A stretch of DNA of 64,000 nt from Branchinecta lynchi (GCA_023053575.1 JAKZAP010000018.1:4526001-4590000); one strand, 5' to 3'; positions 37,201 through 41,745 are shown, counted from the stretch's first letter. A program made the numbers and translations. Notes: a model not told the origin generated them from the sequence alone.

Positions 37201-40179
37201 CTTTAGTCGACGAAGCCGGACAAAGGTTGCCGCAACACTTCACGTTGCCCCGGCAACGTAGGTCTAGTCTACGATTTGTTTGTATCCTTCTTTTACCCGC
37301 TCCATTACCTGCAGTGGCGAAAACTGCCCCGTGGAAATAAGACAATAATTACGTTTTTACAGATACCATGGTATCTGTTACCACGGTAACTAGATCTGCA
37401 ATTAGTCGTTTTTGCAGTTACCGTGGTATCTGATGTACGGTTGCTGTGCAAAAACGACAATTGCCAAAATTGCGCTTTTCGAAGTCATCCCAGAAGAAAA
37501 ACAGATATCCAGTTACATCACTAAGTGCTAAACTTCTTTCTCACCAATCTGACAAAATTTGATGAAAGGAGATGACTTTTCAGATACCACTACCAGTTAC
37601 CAGGGTCGGACCGTAGTATCTGAATATCTGATACCACGATAACTGTCCAGATACCAAGATAACGGCAAAAACGCCTTCTGACCGTGATATCAGTTACCAC
37701 GGTAACTGCAAAAACGACTTTAGACCGTGGTAACAGATACAATGGTATCAGCAAAAACGCAACTAATTTTGTCTAGATACAAACAAACAGAACAGGAAGA
37801 AGGGCAAGAGCATTCTTACCAACAGTTGCAACTGTTGAAGTTGACGTGCCACTCTCAGTTTCACTGACAGATTCATCGGCCTCATCCTATAACATAAAAA
37901 GAACTAATATAATAGACGGGTTAAACGAGGCTTGCCTGGTAAGCTGACGTTTGATCCGTGTTACACCGACGTATGAGCACTGGCGTAAACGGAGGGTTAA
38001 TTTGAGATAAACCCGATACCATAGCTGCGTTCGTTGCACTCCGGGCTGTCTCTGGTGTTTAGTCACCAGTGTCCGGTTCTTCCCTTAAAACACGTTTTTC
38101 TGGTTCACCGGTGAGTTGATGAAAACTGGCTAACGCCTGGCTGAAGCCGGGCTACCGAGTAGGTTCTGGTTAGTCCGCACTGGTGAGGTAAAACCGGACA
38201 CTGGTTAGTTCAAAAACGGGTTATAAGACTGGTGAGAAGTCACCGGCGGATGCAAAAACGGCCTATAAGAAAAACCGGAGACCACCGGTGAGAACTCCCG
38301 TGACGAAGAACGCAGCTCATGTGAGGGTAGCGGTGTGAAAATCATACCAGTTTGCAGAGACACGACTCACTGAGTACCGTCAACCTGAGACGGACGGATA
38401 CTATCATGAAAGGATCCGAATCCGAATCCAGGGCTAGGTATGAATCCCATTTCGAATCCGAATCCACCATTTCATACTGAGGATTAAAATCCGGAATCGA
38501 ATCCGGATACGAATCCAACCTTAACAAAAATCAAATCATGTACATAATTTTTAGTTTAAAAATCAGAGGTGACAAAAAGCACTGATATCTAATGTAGTAA
38601 GATACCGTGATAGATCACTGAGGATGCTTGGCGGTAGAGATAAAAAAGCTAGGTTGCCTAACCCGGCTGTGTAAAAATTGGGAAACGGAAACTAGAAGGA
38701 TGTAGACTAGAAATTTGAGCTGATTGGTTAGACTGAAGGTTAGACTTAGAATTCGAATCTAGCCTGACAAGCAGAAGATTCGAATCCGGATTCGAATTTG
38801 GCCAGAAGGACGAATCCTGGATTCCATGTGGAGCCAGTGCTCAGGGGGTATAACAGACGGGTTAAACGAGGCATACCTGTTAAGCTGAAGTTTGATCCGT
38901 GTGATACCGACCTGTGAGCAATGGCGCAAACCGAGGGTTCATTTGAATTACCACATGATACTTCCTCTTATGCTCATTTCCTCTTCAATCATCGTCGTTT
39001 TTCCGTGAATCAACAAAGAGGCTCCTGCTCACGAAGACTGTTTGCGAGACCGTTTGTGCGGCCCATAGGTCCATTTCCACGACCAACAAGAGTTTCGTTT
39101 TTGCAGATACCATGGTATCTTATACCACAGTCTAAAGTCGTGTTTGCAGTTATCGTGGTATCCGATACCACGGTTAAAAGGCGGTTTTGCAGTTATCGTG
39201 GTATCTGGCCAGTTATCGTGGTATCTGGCCAGTTATCGTGGTATCTGATAATCAGATACCACGGACCGACCGTGGTAACTAATCGTGTTATCTGAAGAAG
39301 TCATCTCACTTTCACTATTTTTATCAAATTGGTGGGAAAGAAGTTTGGTAGAAGTTTTTCTTTTGGATGAAATGGAAAAGCGCAATTTCCGCAATTGTCG
39401 TTTTTGCAGAGCAACCGTATATCAGATACCACGATAACTGCAAAAACGACTAATTGAAGATCCAGTTACCGTAATACCATGGTATCTGCAAAATCTCAAC
39501 TAAGGTTTCCGCGGCTCACATCTTACAGACGACTCGAGGCGATTTTCAATTCTGTGGCTCCAAAATGGAGGTAAGTTCAAATTTGTCAACAATTTATAAC
39601 ACACGGTTCCATTCGAAAAAAATATCACCCTCCTGTCAGCACCCTGTCGCCAACTTCCCGCGCCAAGGGAACATTTAACAACACCTGTGAAAAAGTGGTA
39701 TCATTCCAATGAAAGATCCGGGACTGAAAAATCTCAATTCACCGGTTCCAGTATTTTAACACTCTCGGCAAACACGAAATTAGTCCCAGAACTTTCCAAG
39801 AGCGAGTGGAACTTCATGGCCATCCGTAAAGGACCAAAAGTTCCATCCTCCCTCTTTTATTTAACATGCAATACGGGAATAACCTATCGACAAACATCAA
39901 CCTCCCCTAGGTTTTTGCGAAAAGACGCCTCTGTCAACAGATACCACTGGTGACTATTCCGGCAGTAAAGAGCGCAATTAATAAAGAATTACTCTTAATC
40001 TATTCATTTACAGAATTAAAAATTACTTTTGTTCTTTTACGCCTGCTTTTCCTCAGTTCCTCTCCTTCAACAGGAATGTCTGAAGTTGTTTCCACTTTCG
40101 CCACCAGTACAGATGTAACCTTAGTCACTATGGTGGCTTCAACTGATTCTTCATCGTCGATGGTAATTACATCATCCAT
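968..40179 (-). CDS. KDM1A: LSD1/KDM1A histone demethylase gene, 10 coding exons, 3' end cut off
   Basis: Flavin-dependent histone H3K4me1/2 demethylase of the CoREST-type nuclear repressor complex (known for the family). Joining exons 40012-40191 (ATG at 40179), 37820-37886, 28190-28279, 21768-21901, 19248-19529, 14705-14881, 11565-11798, 9678-9830, 3579-3930 and 968-1225 gives one open frame of about 638 residues, with every junction in phase and GT/AG borders throughout. Domains in the model: SWIRM about 110-200, FAD motif GAGIAG 222-227, DRVGGR 248-253, tower coiled coil about 315-460, acidic pocket [10 protein letters not shown] about 488-497, FAD-contacting GFGNLNK ending at Lys611. Tower plus SWIRM point to KDM1A rather than KDM1B. 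The N-terminus (about 109 residues before SWIRM) is shorter than in human LSD1 (about 170). The remaining amine oxidase segment and the stop codon lie outside the window. Introns run from 1.7 to 9.5 kb and are full of repeats. Confidence 0.93.
1505..2040. mobile_element. family 7 long-TIR MITE copy a
   Basis: The left arm AAGAAATAGAAAACCGTGAT...GAGGGATAAATATAAATTCG is matched by an inverted right arm ending AATGAATGGTCAGCTTGGCT TCAAACC. The second copy is at 11925-12420 and a lone arm lies inside a family 6 copy at 16029-16186. No coding sequence. Confidence 0.7.
2444..2940 (+). pseudogene. LINE fragment: C-terminal zinc-knuckle end of a reverse transcriptase ORF
   Basis: Two frames read on: residues from 2444 end at a stop near 2707, and 2697-2933 carries [20 protein letters not shown] followed by [11 protein letters not shown], a CxxC...HxxxC knuckle typical of the C-terminus of LINE polyproteins. 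The frame break between them and the missing RT core show it is dead. The fragment at 29909-30292 ends in a related phrase ([16 protein letters not shown]). It lies antisense in the KDM1A intron between exons 9 and 10. Confidence 0.7.
3250..3453. mobile_element. small MITE with GTTAACTTTAATCC ends
   Basis: It contains inverted phrases around ATTAATCTTGACTCTACTGA and its mirror, and ends ACTGCAGTTAACTTTAATCC TTACTCGGAGAAACTTTTTACAGTGTAG. The same right end recurs at 62424-62473, where the left arm is a clean inverted copy. Confidence 0.6.
3579..3930 (-). CDS. KDM1A: KDM1A exon 9 (end of tower, substrate-binding half of oxidase)
   Basis: Codes for residues 436-552 plus one base: [20 protein letters not shown], then [40 protein letters not shown] and [18 protein letters not shown], ending NVQAILQ. 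It matches human LSD1 nearly residue for residue through [25 protein letters not shown]; the three Asp of DQDDD line the acidic histone-tail pocket in the human structure (family knowledge). Acceptor TTACTTTCAG, donor GTAAACC; it leaves in phase 1. The open frame runs on upstream through the intron to about 4221, but similarity stops at the acceptor. Confidence 0.96.
4323..4627. repeat. G/C-tract element with CAGGGGCGTC-like end
   Basis: It begins CCAGGGGCGTCATTTTTTTT, runs into G8 and C13 tracts, and ends at a C18 tract followed by CACGCCCAGG. The termini resemble the hAT-like CAGGGGCG ends seen at 52972 and 5413, but I could not define a target duplication. Confidence 0.4.
4831..5092. mobile_element. 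family 4 MITE copy a, left end truncated
   Basis: Carries the family body: TAGTTACTATTTTCGTTCCA, ACCACGCTCGAGAGCG, ATGACGTCATGCGTAG and the right end GTAAGTTGGAGAACACG. The GAGCGTGTTCCACCC left terminus is missing. Confidence 0.7.
5296..8151 (+). mobile_element. family 2 element copy A (2.9 kb, largest)
   Basis: The 5' end is ACAAGACCAAAGGTGTCGAT GGGAT and the 3' end TTACGTTTTGGGATCCCAAAAA. Inside are three tandem arrays in turn: 337-bp units (about 5590-6600), shorter units built on GAACCCGATGTGCCGACGA (about 6690-7290), and family 2 monomers with CCGGATTCCGGGCGAACTA (about 7310-7950). A (GACAGACG)-type tract and CGATGTCATAGGTATCCCTC precede the terminal palindrome. No credible protein; frames are interrupted in each unit. 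It lies in the KDM1A intron between exons 8 and 9. A CAGGGGCGTC phrase at 5413 suggests a further insertion. Confidence 0.72.
5590..6600 (+). repeat. 337-bp tandem array inside family 2 copy A
   Basis: About three imperfect units. For example AGAATGTCAATCCTAAAACG near 6075 recurs as AGAATGTCAATTCTAAAACG near 6412 (spacing 337). Each unit holds the phrase GCGCCGCAGGCG or a close variant and AAGCGAAGCTTCCAA. Confidence 0.85.
8683..8755 (+). tRNA. tRNA-Val, anticodon UAC
   Basis: A 73-nt cloverleaf can be drawn with every stem paired. The acceptor is GGTTCCA with TGGAACC plus discriminator A, the D arm GTGTAGTGGTTATCAC, the anticodon arm TCTGC-TTTACAC-GCAGA (anticodon TAC, reads GUA), and the T arm TCCGG-TTCGATC-CCGGA. 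The internal A box (TAGTGTAGTGG) and B box (GGTTCGATCCC) are canonical. A T5 tract (8758-8762) directly follows and a longer T tract lies at about 8777, both usable Pol III terminators. It sits in the KDM1A intron between exons 8 and 9, on the opposite strand to that gene. Nothing suggests a pseudogene. Confidence 0.95.
8990..9240. repeat. 122-bp tandem duplication joined to a family H end
   Basis: AATCGAATGAACTC..TTTCGGATTCGTGGTACC occurs at about 9001 and again at about 9123. From 9176 the text AGGCGTATTCTCGCCGCTCC CCGAGGACTCC is one terminus of the family H MITE; its partner terminus is not nearby. Confidence 0.65.
9678..9830 (-). CDS. KDM1A: KDM1A exon 8 (tower domain, middle)
   Basis: Codes for residues 385-435, phase 0 at both ends. 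The sequence, starting [20 protein letters not shown] and ending [12 protein letters not shown], is a heptad-like charged helix matching the tower turn and return helix of LSD1 in position and length, with weaker identity than the flanking exons, as expected for a coiled coil. Acceptor CTTATTACAG, donor GTAAGTTGC. No alternative gene assignment fits. Confidence 0.88.
9960..10525. repeat. pair of inverted TATTTCGGCCC-type retroelement remnants
   Basis: CGATATTTCGACCCTTCTTG GCAAGGGC lies at about 9992 and AGCTATATTTCGGCCCTGCT at about 10158. The mirror image GCCAAGAAGGACCGAAATAT AGCTC follows at about 10468-10490. The same phrase recurs at 12496, 19690, 19880 and 41005. I take these as remnants of one dispersed family. 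Confidence 0.5.
10803..11174. mobile_element. family 6 MITE copy a
   Basis: Ends GCTTTCACATTGACGCGT and ACGCGTCAATGTGAAAGC are exact inverted repeats of 18 bp. The interior is rich in GCGTCGACGCAACGCAGAGC-like short palindromes. The second copy is at 15922-16364. Confidence 0.85.
11350..11535. repeat. (GAGTCC)-rich foldback
   Basis: Bounded by CCACAGAGCTGCTG on the left and CAGCTCTGTGAAAG / CCACCAGCTCTGG on the right, filled with GAGTCCGAGTCC repeats. It lies about 30 bases beyond the donor of KDM1A exon 7. Probably a small MITE with simple-sequence interior. Confidence 0.6.
11565..11798 (-). CDS. KDM1A: KDM1A exon 7 (start of tower domain)
   Basis: Codes for residues 307-384, phase 0 at both ends: [20 protein letters not shown], then [20 protein letters not shown], and the long charged helix [20 protein letters not shown]. 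Human LSD1 reads [20 protein letters not shown] here, followed by the first tower helix. The tower is an antiparallel coiled coil inserted in the oxidase domain and is the docking site for CoREST. Acceptor ACTTTTAGG region (AG at 11800-11799), donor GTAATTCC. A (GAGTCC)-rich foldback ends about 30 bases past the donor. Confidence 0.95.
11925..12420. mobile_element. family 7 long-TIR MITE copy b
   Basis: The left end AAGAAATAGAAAACCGTGAA GATGATGTGCGAGGG and right end CCCTCGCACGTCATC...AATGAATGGTCAGCTTGGCT are inverted. The middle is shared with copy a in reverse orientation. Confidence 0.75.
12421..13150. other. intron stretch without recognised features
   Basis: Apart from one TATTTCGGCCCTTCTTGGCA remnant at about 12500-12545 I see no gene or clear repeat here. 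Confidence 0.5.
13151..14217 (+). mobile_element. family 1 element copy A (TATGGCACTTG hairpin family)
   Basis: Starts ACAAGAGCTACGAGCTCATA TGGCACTTG and ends with the hairpin ATGGCACTTGGCC...GGCAAGTGCCATAAAAAC. The interior is an array of two monomer types (A then B) repeated three times with a 280-bp period (phrase TCAATGATATATCTAGTGTT at 13205, 13485 and 13766), then a C monomer, a GACAGACCGACAGACCGACG tract and the terminal hairpin. No protein-coding signal. Confidence 0.85.
14320..14612. mobile_element. family 4 MITE copy b with TTT target duplication
   Basis: Ends GAGCTTGTTCCACCC and GGGCGAAACAAGCTC. TTT flanks both ends (14317-14319, 14613-14615). Contains CCACGCTCGGGAGCGTAGTG and TGACGTCACGCGTAG. 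Lies between KDM1A exons 6 and 7, 93 bases from exon 6. Confidence 0.88.
14705..14881 (-). CDS. KDM1A: KDM1A exon 6 (FAD-binding region DRVGGR)
   Basis: Codes for residues 248-306, phase 0 at both ends. It opens [20 protein letters not shown], then [14 protein letters not shown], a variable part, and [19 protein letters not shown] is the second FAD-contacting motif of the flavin amine oxidase family, and the [13 protein letters not shown] stretch is nearly identical to human LSD1. Acceptor TTTTTCTAG, donor GTAAGTT. Family 4 MITEs lie on both sides (14320-14612 and 15076-15371), the nearer one only 93 bases beyond the donor. Confidence 0.95.
15076..15371. mobile_element. family 4 MITE copy c with TAA target duplication
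   Basis: Ends GAGCGTGTTTCACCCTC and AGGGTGGAACACGCTC. TAA flanks both sides (15073-15075, 15372-15374). Confidence 0.9.
15504..15921. mobile_element. family 3 MITE copy b
   Basis: TAGTTGCGTTTTTGCAGATA to CAAAAACGCAACTA, with the palindromic CCATGG phrase at both ends. It abuts the family 6 copy that begins at 15922, whose first bases are missing, so one of the two probably disrupted the other. Confidence 0.9.
15922..16364. mobile_element. family 6 MITE copy b with a nested family 7 arm
   Basis: TTGACGCGCTGAG...GACGCAACGCGTCAATATGAAAGC. The body matches 10803-11174 except for an extra 158 bases (16029-16186) that read GGTTTGAAGCCAAGCTGACC through CTTCCGGCAAACCATCCTC, a single family 7 arm. 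Confidence 0.8.
16501..18476 (+). mobile_element. family 1 element copy B (2.0 kb)
   Basis: 5' end ACAAGAGCTACGAGCTCAAA TGGCACTTG, 3' hairpin ATGGCACTTGGCC...AAGTGCCATAAAAAC. The 5' third is a unique head (CAAGAAAGTAGATGAGAACG). It is followed by a run of monomers of about 130-157 bp, each opening near AAGTTTCATC and carrying CCCCCTCC..ACTCCCCCC, in the order A, B, C, A, B, C near the 3' end. Long open frames cross this array but follow the repeats and have no start or domain. Confidence 0.85.
18477..19247. other. intron stretch without recognised features
   Basis: AT-rich sequence between family 1 copy B and KDM1A exon 5. I see no repeat that recurs in the window and no coding signal. Confidence 0.5.
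19248..19529 (-). CDS. KDM1A: KDM1A exon 5 (end of SWIRM and FAD-binding dinucleotide motif)
   Basis: Codes for residues 154-247 in phase 0 at both ends. It begins [12 protein letters not shown] (human RTLQLWLDNPK), continues [12 protein letters not shown] and [15 protein letters not shown] (end of SWIRM), then [17 protein letters not shown], the Rossmann-type GxGxxG loop that binds the ADP part of FAD, and ends EVFVLEGR. Acceptor CGTTTTAG, donor GTAAGTA. The Ala-rich stretch LSAAAAQ is lineage-specific compared with human. A near-perfect 300-bp palindrome lies just upstream in the intron (19645-19943). Confidence 0.95.
19645..19943. repeat. near-perfect 300-bp palindrome (foldback)
   Basis: The left arm (TTCCAACAATGTTTTCAACG through GAAGGAAACAAACC) is mirrored by the right arm (GGTTTGTTTCCTTCCCCGAA through AAAACATTGTTGGAAT). 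The arms are about 140 bases each around a short centre that itself repeats AGGTTTGACAGGTTTGT. Each arm holds GCGATATTTCGGCCCTTCTT. It lies about 115 bases upstream of KDM1A exon 5, so the pre-mRNA should fold into a long hairpin there. Confidence 0.9.
20419..20645. repeat. 113-bp tandem duplication
   Basis: AAAAAGAATAAGGCCACAAA starts at 20419 and again at 20532. The two units are nearly identical through CTGGCTCAGTGACGGG, differing at a few bases (TTTTTTACATG versus TTTTAAACATG). Confidence 0.92.
20670..20973 (-). mobile_element. tRNA-derived SINE
   Basis: Read on the minus strand it starts with a tRNA-like head: A box GTGGCCGAGTGGTTAGCGCG, B-box-like TTGTTCGAGTCTCGG. A body with AAATGGGTACCTGGAG and GCACTTCCTGGCTGAGG follows, ending near GCTAGTGCTGATACC. 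The head resembles Ser/Leu-type tRNAs but cannot fold completely. It lies in the KDM1A intron in the same orientation as the gene. Confidence 0.75.
21262..21690. mobile_element. foldback element with long unequal arms
   Basis: The left arm (GTGAAATTTGGTTAAACTGA, CCTAAATAGGGTCTTCTTCC, TCTATCCAACCTCATTTTCC) is mirrored by the right arm (GGAAAATGAGGTTGGATAGA, AGAAGACCCTATTTAGG, TTAACCAAATTTCACAGG). The right arm carries extra GGGCACCATGC repeats. It lies 77 bases beyond the exon 4 donor. Confidence 0.85.
21768..21901 (-). CDS. KDM1A: KDM1A exon 4 (first half of SWIRM domain)
   Basis: Codes for residues 110-153. It starts [20 protein letters not shown], runs on through CFPDI, and ends [10 protein letters not shown]. 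This is close to the human SWIRM start ([25 protein letters not shown] and KVFLFIRNRT). SWIRM packs against the amine oxidase domain and helps bind the histone tail. The acceptor is CTTTTTAG; the split Gly codon is completed by its first two bases. The donor GTAAGCC follows ATT in phase 0. The G-run in the intron starts only about 8 bases past the donor. Confidence 0.92.
22043..22208. mobile_element. small MITE with TTTGCAAACGTTATGCA ends
   Basis: TTTGCAAACGTTATGCA at the left and TGCATAACGTTAAAAGCGTA ACATTTGCAAA at the right are inverted. Inside, AACCGCCGCTGAATTTCCCG and its mirror CGGGAAGTCAGC...CCGGCGGTTT form a second stem. Confidence 0.7.
22725..22798 (-). pseudogene. tRNA-like sequence (Ile/Lys-type head, probable SINE or tRNA pseudogene)
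   Basis: Minus strand: TGGCTCAGTTGGTAGAGCGT, TTGGACTTATAACTCAGAGG, GGTTCGCTCCC. A and B boxes are clear and the loop CTTATAA would give anticodon UAU, but the anticodon stem, T stem and acceptor do not pair, so I do not call a working tRNA. Confidence 0.65.
23029..24541 (-). mobile_element. 5'-truncated non-LTR retrotransposon (LINE, CR1/L2-like)
   Basis: Encodes most of a reverse transcriptase (next entry) and a 3' UTR ending in ATAAACGATTCCGATTCC, short GATTCC repeats rather than poly(A), as in CR1/L2-type elements. Its insertion into a family 1 monomer fixes both edges to within a few bases. It lies in the KDM1A intron between exons 3 and 4, same strand as the gene. Confidence 0.85.
23135..24506 (-). 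pseudogene. LINE reverse transcriptase ORF, 5'-truncated
   Basis: An open frame of about 450 residues. The frame is open upstream of 24373 through [20 protein letters not shown] to about 24506, where an in-frame TAG interrupts the SxPGELP motif (usually SxGPDGIP). Motifs in order from 24373: [46 protein letters not shown], the catalytic FVDD (residues 172-175) and the thumb [14 protein letters not shown], with C-terminal [19 protein letters not shown]. The endonuclease is absent. All catalytic aspartates are present, so this is a fairly recent truncated copy. Not a host gene. Confidence 0.9.
25716..26701 (+). mobile_element. family 2 element copy B
   Basis: ACAAGACCAAAGGTTTCGAT GGGACCCC at the 5' end, TTACGTTTTGGGATCCCAAAAA at the 3' end. 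About four monomers with CCGGATTCCGG..CGA and AATCAACTTCA lie between them. Confidence 0.82.
26890..27896 (-). mobile_element. family 1 element copy D, 3' end missing
   Basis: The right edge AAGTGCCATATGAGCTTCTA GCTCTTGT is the 5' terminus in reverse. The left edge fades near GGGTACTTCTAGATGTGCTA; the terminal hairpin and GACAGACG tract are absent. Confidence 0.7.
28190..28279 (-). CDS. KDM1A: KDM1A exon 3 (linker before SWIRM)
   Basis: A 90-nt exon coding for residues 79-109: [14 protein letters not shown] and then a Glu/Asp-rich tail ending DPDELNG. The acceptor is TACTTTAG and the donor GTAAGACT. Entry and exit are both in phase 1, so the exon is symmetric and could be skipped without a frame shift. 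I recognise no domain; the charged, probably helical sequence fits the disordered linker upstream of SWIRM. It sits between the two largest introns of the gene (9.5 kb upstream, 6.3 kb downstream). Confidence 0.75.
28376..29185 (+). mobile_element. family 2 element copy C, split at its 5' end by an hAT-like MITE
   Basis: The 3' end is CTTACGTTTTGAGATCCCAAAAA. The 5' end ACAAGAC at 28377 continues after the MITE as AACATGACCAAAGGTTGCGA. Monomers read CCGGATTCCCGACAAACTAC and similar. Confidence 0.75.
28384..28571. mobile_element. family 10 hAT-like MITE (poly-G/poly-C)
   Basis: CAAGGCCGTAACCCAGG, a long G run, a long C run, then CGAAATAAATTCCTGGATAC GAGCCTG. Flanks GACAAGAC and AACATGAC match at 6 of 8 bases, as an aged 8-bp target duplication. 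Confidence 0.75.
29287..30930 (-). pseudogene. cluster of degenerate LINE fragments
   Basis: Minus-strand peptides, 5' to 3'. About 30930-30310 gives [25 protein letters not shown], then [15 protein letters not shown] and NPWKP. Bases 30292-29909 give [15 protein letters not shown] and a C-terminal [16 protein letters not shown], followed by a (TATC)n tail at 29765-29793. Bases about 29760-29470 give [17 protein letters not shown] and RLKNPIG, similar to the first piece. The final tail is (ATTGA)n at 29287-29308. YLG and GL.I..KS are RT palm/thumb motifs. At least two or three truncated insertions of one family; none codes intact. Confidence 0.72.
31106..33564 (+). mobile_element. family 1 element copy E (2.5 kb)
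   Basis: ACAAGAGCTACGAGCTCATA TGGCACTTG at the start, ATGGCACTTGAGTAAGCTCA AGTGCCATAAAAAC at the end. The monomer order near the 3' end is A (32558), B (32689), C (32839), C' (32994), A (33147), B (33281), C (33438). The extra C' is a tandem duplicate of C. Open frames here (for example 32539-33294) only follow the array. Confidence 0.87.
33787..33939. mobile_element. family 10 hAT-like MITE with 8-bp target duplication
   Basis: CAAGGCCGTATCCAGGGGGG to CCTGGATACGGGCCTG. Flanks CCTCTGTA (33779-33786) and CCTCTATA (33940-33947) differ at one base. Confidence 0.88.
34153..37267 (+). mobile_element. family 9 Helentron-like element copy 1 (3.1 kb)
   Basis: 5' end TGTGTTGCGAGAGCAACACT TTGGTTTTGTCC, then a long T tract. 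The inverse ACAAAACCAAAGTGTTGCTC TCGCAACAC appears about 80 bases before the 3' end. A hairpin ACGTTGCCCCGGCAACGT follows, and the end is AGGTCTAG. Flanks are T on both sides. Internal modules (AATCGATAGCC..GATGAGCTGATC at 34937, 35458, 36246) repeat in tandem. No protein recognised. It lies in the KDM1A intron between exons 2 and 3, on the opposite strand. Confidence 0.8.
37345..37765. mobile_element. family 3 MITE copy c
   Basis: TAATTACGTTTTTACAGATA CCATGGTATCTG to ATGGTATCAGCAAAAACGCA ACTA. It ends 54 bases 3' of KDM1A exon 2 on the genome. Confidence 0.88.
37820..37886 (-). CDS. KDM1A: KDM1A exon 2 (acidic Ser/Thr-rich linker)
   Basis: A 67-nt exon coding for residues 57-78 plus one base. 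It begins [13 protein letters not shown] and continues with Ser/Thr-rich sequence. The acceptor is TTATAG and the donor GTAAGAATG. It enters in phase 0 and leaves in phase 1, which fits both neighbours. Human LSD1 has an acidic Ser/Glu-rich linker (DESLANLSEDE) at this place, before SWIRM. The exon is short and low in complexity, so the call rests on frame continuity and splice sites more than on similarity. A family 3 MITE ends only about 55 bases 3' of it (37345-37765). Confidence 0.75.
38023..38317. mobile_element. family 5 MITE copy a with CAT target duplication
   Basis: Ends AGCTGCGTTCGTTGCACTCC and GTGACGAAGAACGCAGCT. CAT flanks both sides (38020-38022, 38318-38320). The interior is full of CACCGGTGA and ACCGGACACTGGT short palindromes. 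Confidence 0.9.
38395..38825. mobile_element. (GATTCG)-rich hAT-like MITE, older copy
   Basis: GATCCGAATCCGAATCCAGG at the left, AAGATTCGAATCCGGATTCG at the right, with the same middle (GTGACAAAAAGCACTGATA, ATTGGGAAACGGAAACT) as 62510-62955 in reverse. The CAGAGATGGG termini are eroded. Confidence 0.75.
39089..39502. mobile_element. family 3 MITE copy d
   Basis: AGAGTTTCGTTTTTGCAGAT ACCATGG to ACCATGGTATCTGCAAAATC TCAACTA, with the internal GTGGTATCTGGCCAGTTATC phrase tandemly repeated. Confidence 0.85.
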
Positions 40180-40191
40180 ATTACTGGCAAA
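40012..40191 (-). CDS. KDM1A: KDM1A first coding exon (N-terminal tail, start codon at 40179)
   Basis: Encodes residues 1-56. The ATG at 40179-40177 lies 12 nt after a good acceptor (TTATTTTTTCAG, AG at 40193-40192), so a non-coding leader exon upstream is likely; the leader and promoter were not found. The exon ends in phase 0 at TCT, followed by the donor GTAAATG. The product is acidic at the start ([10 protein letters not shown]) and has a basic patch SRRKRTK at about residues 45-51, matching the position and character of the basic stretch (SRRKRAKVEY) of human LSD1 and probably a nuclear localisation signal. The hydrophobic-then-acidic VITIDDEE looks like a SUMO-interacting motif, which is inference only. 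The start is the first in-frame ATG of the exon, but a start in an upstream exon cannot be excluded. Confidence 0.82.
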
Positions 40192-41690
40192 CTGAAAAAA
40201 TAAGATGATTTGCAAAATTACTTTAGGTGACTTAGGTCATTCTTTTTTTTTAGTGGAGGGTTACACTATAGGGTGGTGTTTTAGCTCACTTTTTAAATTC
40301 TAATGTTGAGCTCCAGAAATCCTGATTGTAAACTGTTTCTGCCCTTAAATTCACTTTTGCCTTTAGTTCAGAAGTAAGGTAGTAGGTTGACCTAATCGAA
40401 AGCACAAGAACTCGTTTAGGGCTGTTAGGGGCATATATATAGGTATTCTACCCAATTTTCTCATGAAAAAGACCAAATTCTCAACAGAAGCAGCTAGTCA
40501 ACAGATCTATTTTCTGGGAGGGGGAAGGGGTGCAAGTTTTGAAAGTCAATTTTGGGGTGTGGAGGGGGATGCAAGTTTTTAGGAATCCTAAAAATGACAA
40601 CATGTGCTAGCAGCCTCATTCTTTTTCATACTATTTTGAGCTGGTTGTGCATTTCTGGACCCACCAGTGATTTAAGACCATAAAGGATGAGCCTTCTACA
40701 GTTCACACTATCCAACTGTAAAGGACAAAGTAGCTAGCAGATCCTGCCTGTGCCACTGTGCAATCTAATCACAAATGTTGGATCAAAAAGTTAAAGCTGA
40801 TACTTGTCAGTTGTTTTTGCTGGGATTTAGTGGGGTGAAGCTTAGAATAAGCTACGATTCTTTAGGAAGAAAAGCGACAAAAGAATCAGATTCACACAAA
40901 ATTTTCTGGACTTTATTTGGCAAATGTGTTTTCAAATCCTAAATAACCTGATTTTGCTTTGCAACAGAACTTCTTTAACTCCACAAATTTTAAGAGGACC
41001 ATTGCCAAGAAAGAGCCGAAATATTGCTCTAATAAAAGTTAAGATGACGTATCCATTTTTCACTAGGTACCAACTTTTTAAATACATCCAGTGTAACCAA
41101 TCCTTTATCTGAACCTCTTCTACAGGCGAGCTGTCGACCTTTGATTACAAACGCTTGAAATTGGCTGCAAGCGTGTTGAACTGAGATTTCTACAGCTGTA
41201 GCTACTATCTCTGCTAGTCCTGCTCGTTTGATTCATGTCATGAATCTATTATACTCTGCATTAGTGTAGTACAGAGACTGGGAGCTAGAGGTTCTACAGT
41301 AGAGATACGCTTATTTGAACACTTACTTGTCTTAAACTTGAACAGTACAGTTTTTGGCTTAATTGCAGACTAAAGATCCAAAATACCTATTCATTTTTTT
41401 CATGGGCCCTCAATTTAGCCTCAATCAGCTACTTTGGCTAACTGGTATGAAATTGGCACTGTTCAACTAAACTAAGCATACCTCTACTCAGTGACTCGGT
41501 ACTGACTCACAGTTGACAGGTCGGGATCCAAGAAATATGCAGCTGTCTTTGAAAAATATGCCAAAATTCCTTTTTAACCCAAAGTTGCAAGAAATTTCCC
41601 AAAACATGCAAGGATTATCAATAGAACCCAAGACATTTCCCTTTTAATACACTAGCAAAAAGAAATCCGCCAGTCGGTTCAGGAGTGGTC
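40192..41690. other. region upstream of KDM1A first coding exon
   Basis: Should contain the leader exon and promoter if they are close. I see no TATA box in context, CpG cluster or donor I can defend. A GCCAAGAAAGAGCCGAAATA TTGCTC remnant lies at about 41003-41030. Confidence 0.4.
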
Positions 41691-41691
41691 C

Positions 41692-41745
41692 GAGGGGGGG
41701 GGGGGGGGGGGTTGAAGGGGGTGACCCCCCCCCCCCCCCTGCCTT
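41692..41745. repeat. long poly-G and poly-C runs
   Basis: G19 followed by TTGAAGGGGGTGA and C17: a small foldback of homopolymer tracts like the core of family 10, without recognisable termini. Confidence 0.7.

Noticed and set aside
39687..39953. 88-codon plus-strand frame in KDM1A intron 1
   Set aside because: No recognisable domain, no splice context, and antisense to the gene.
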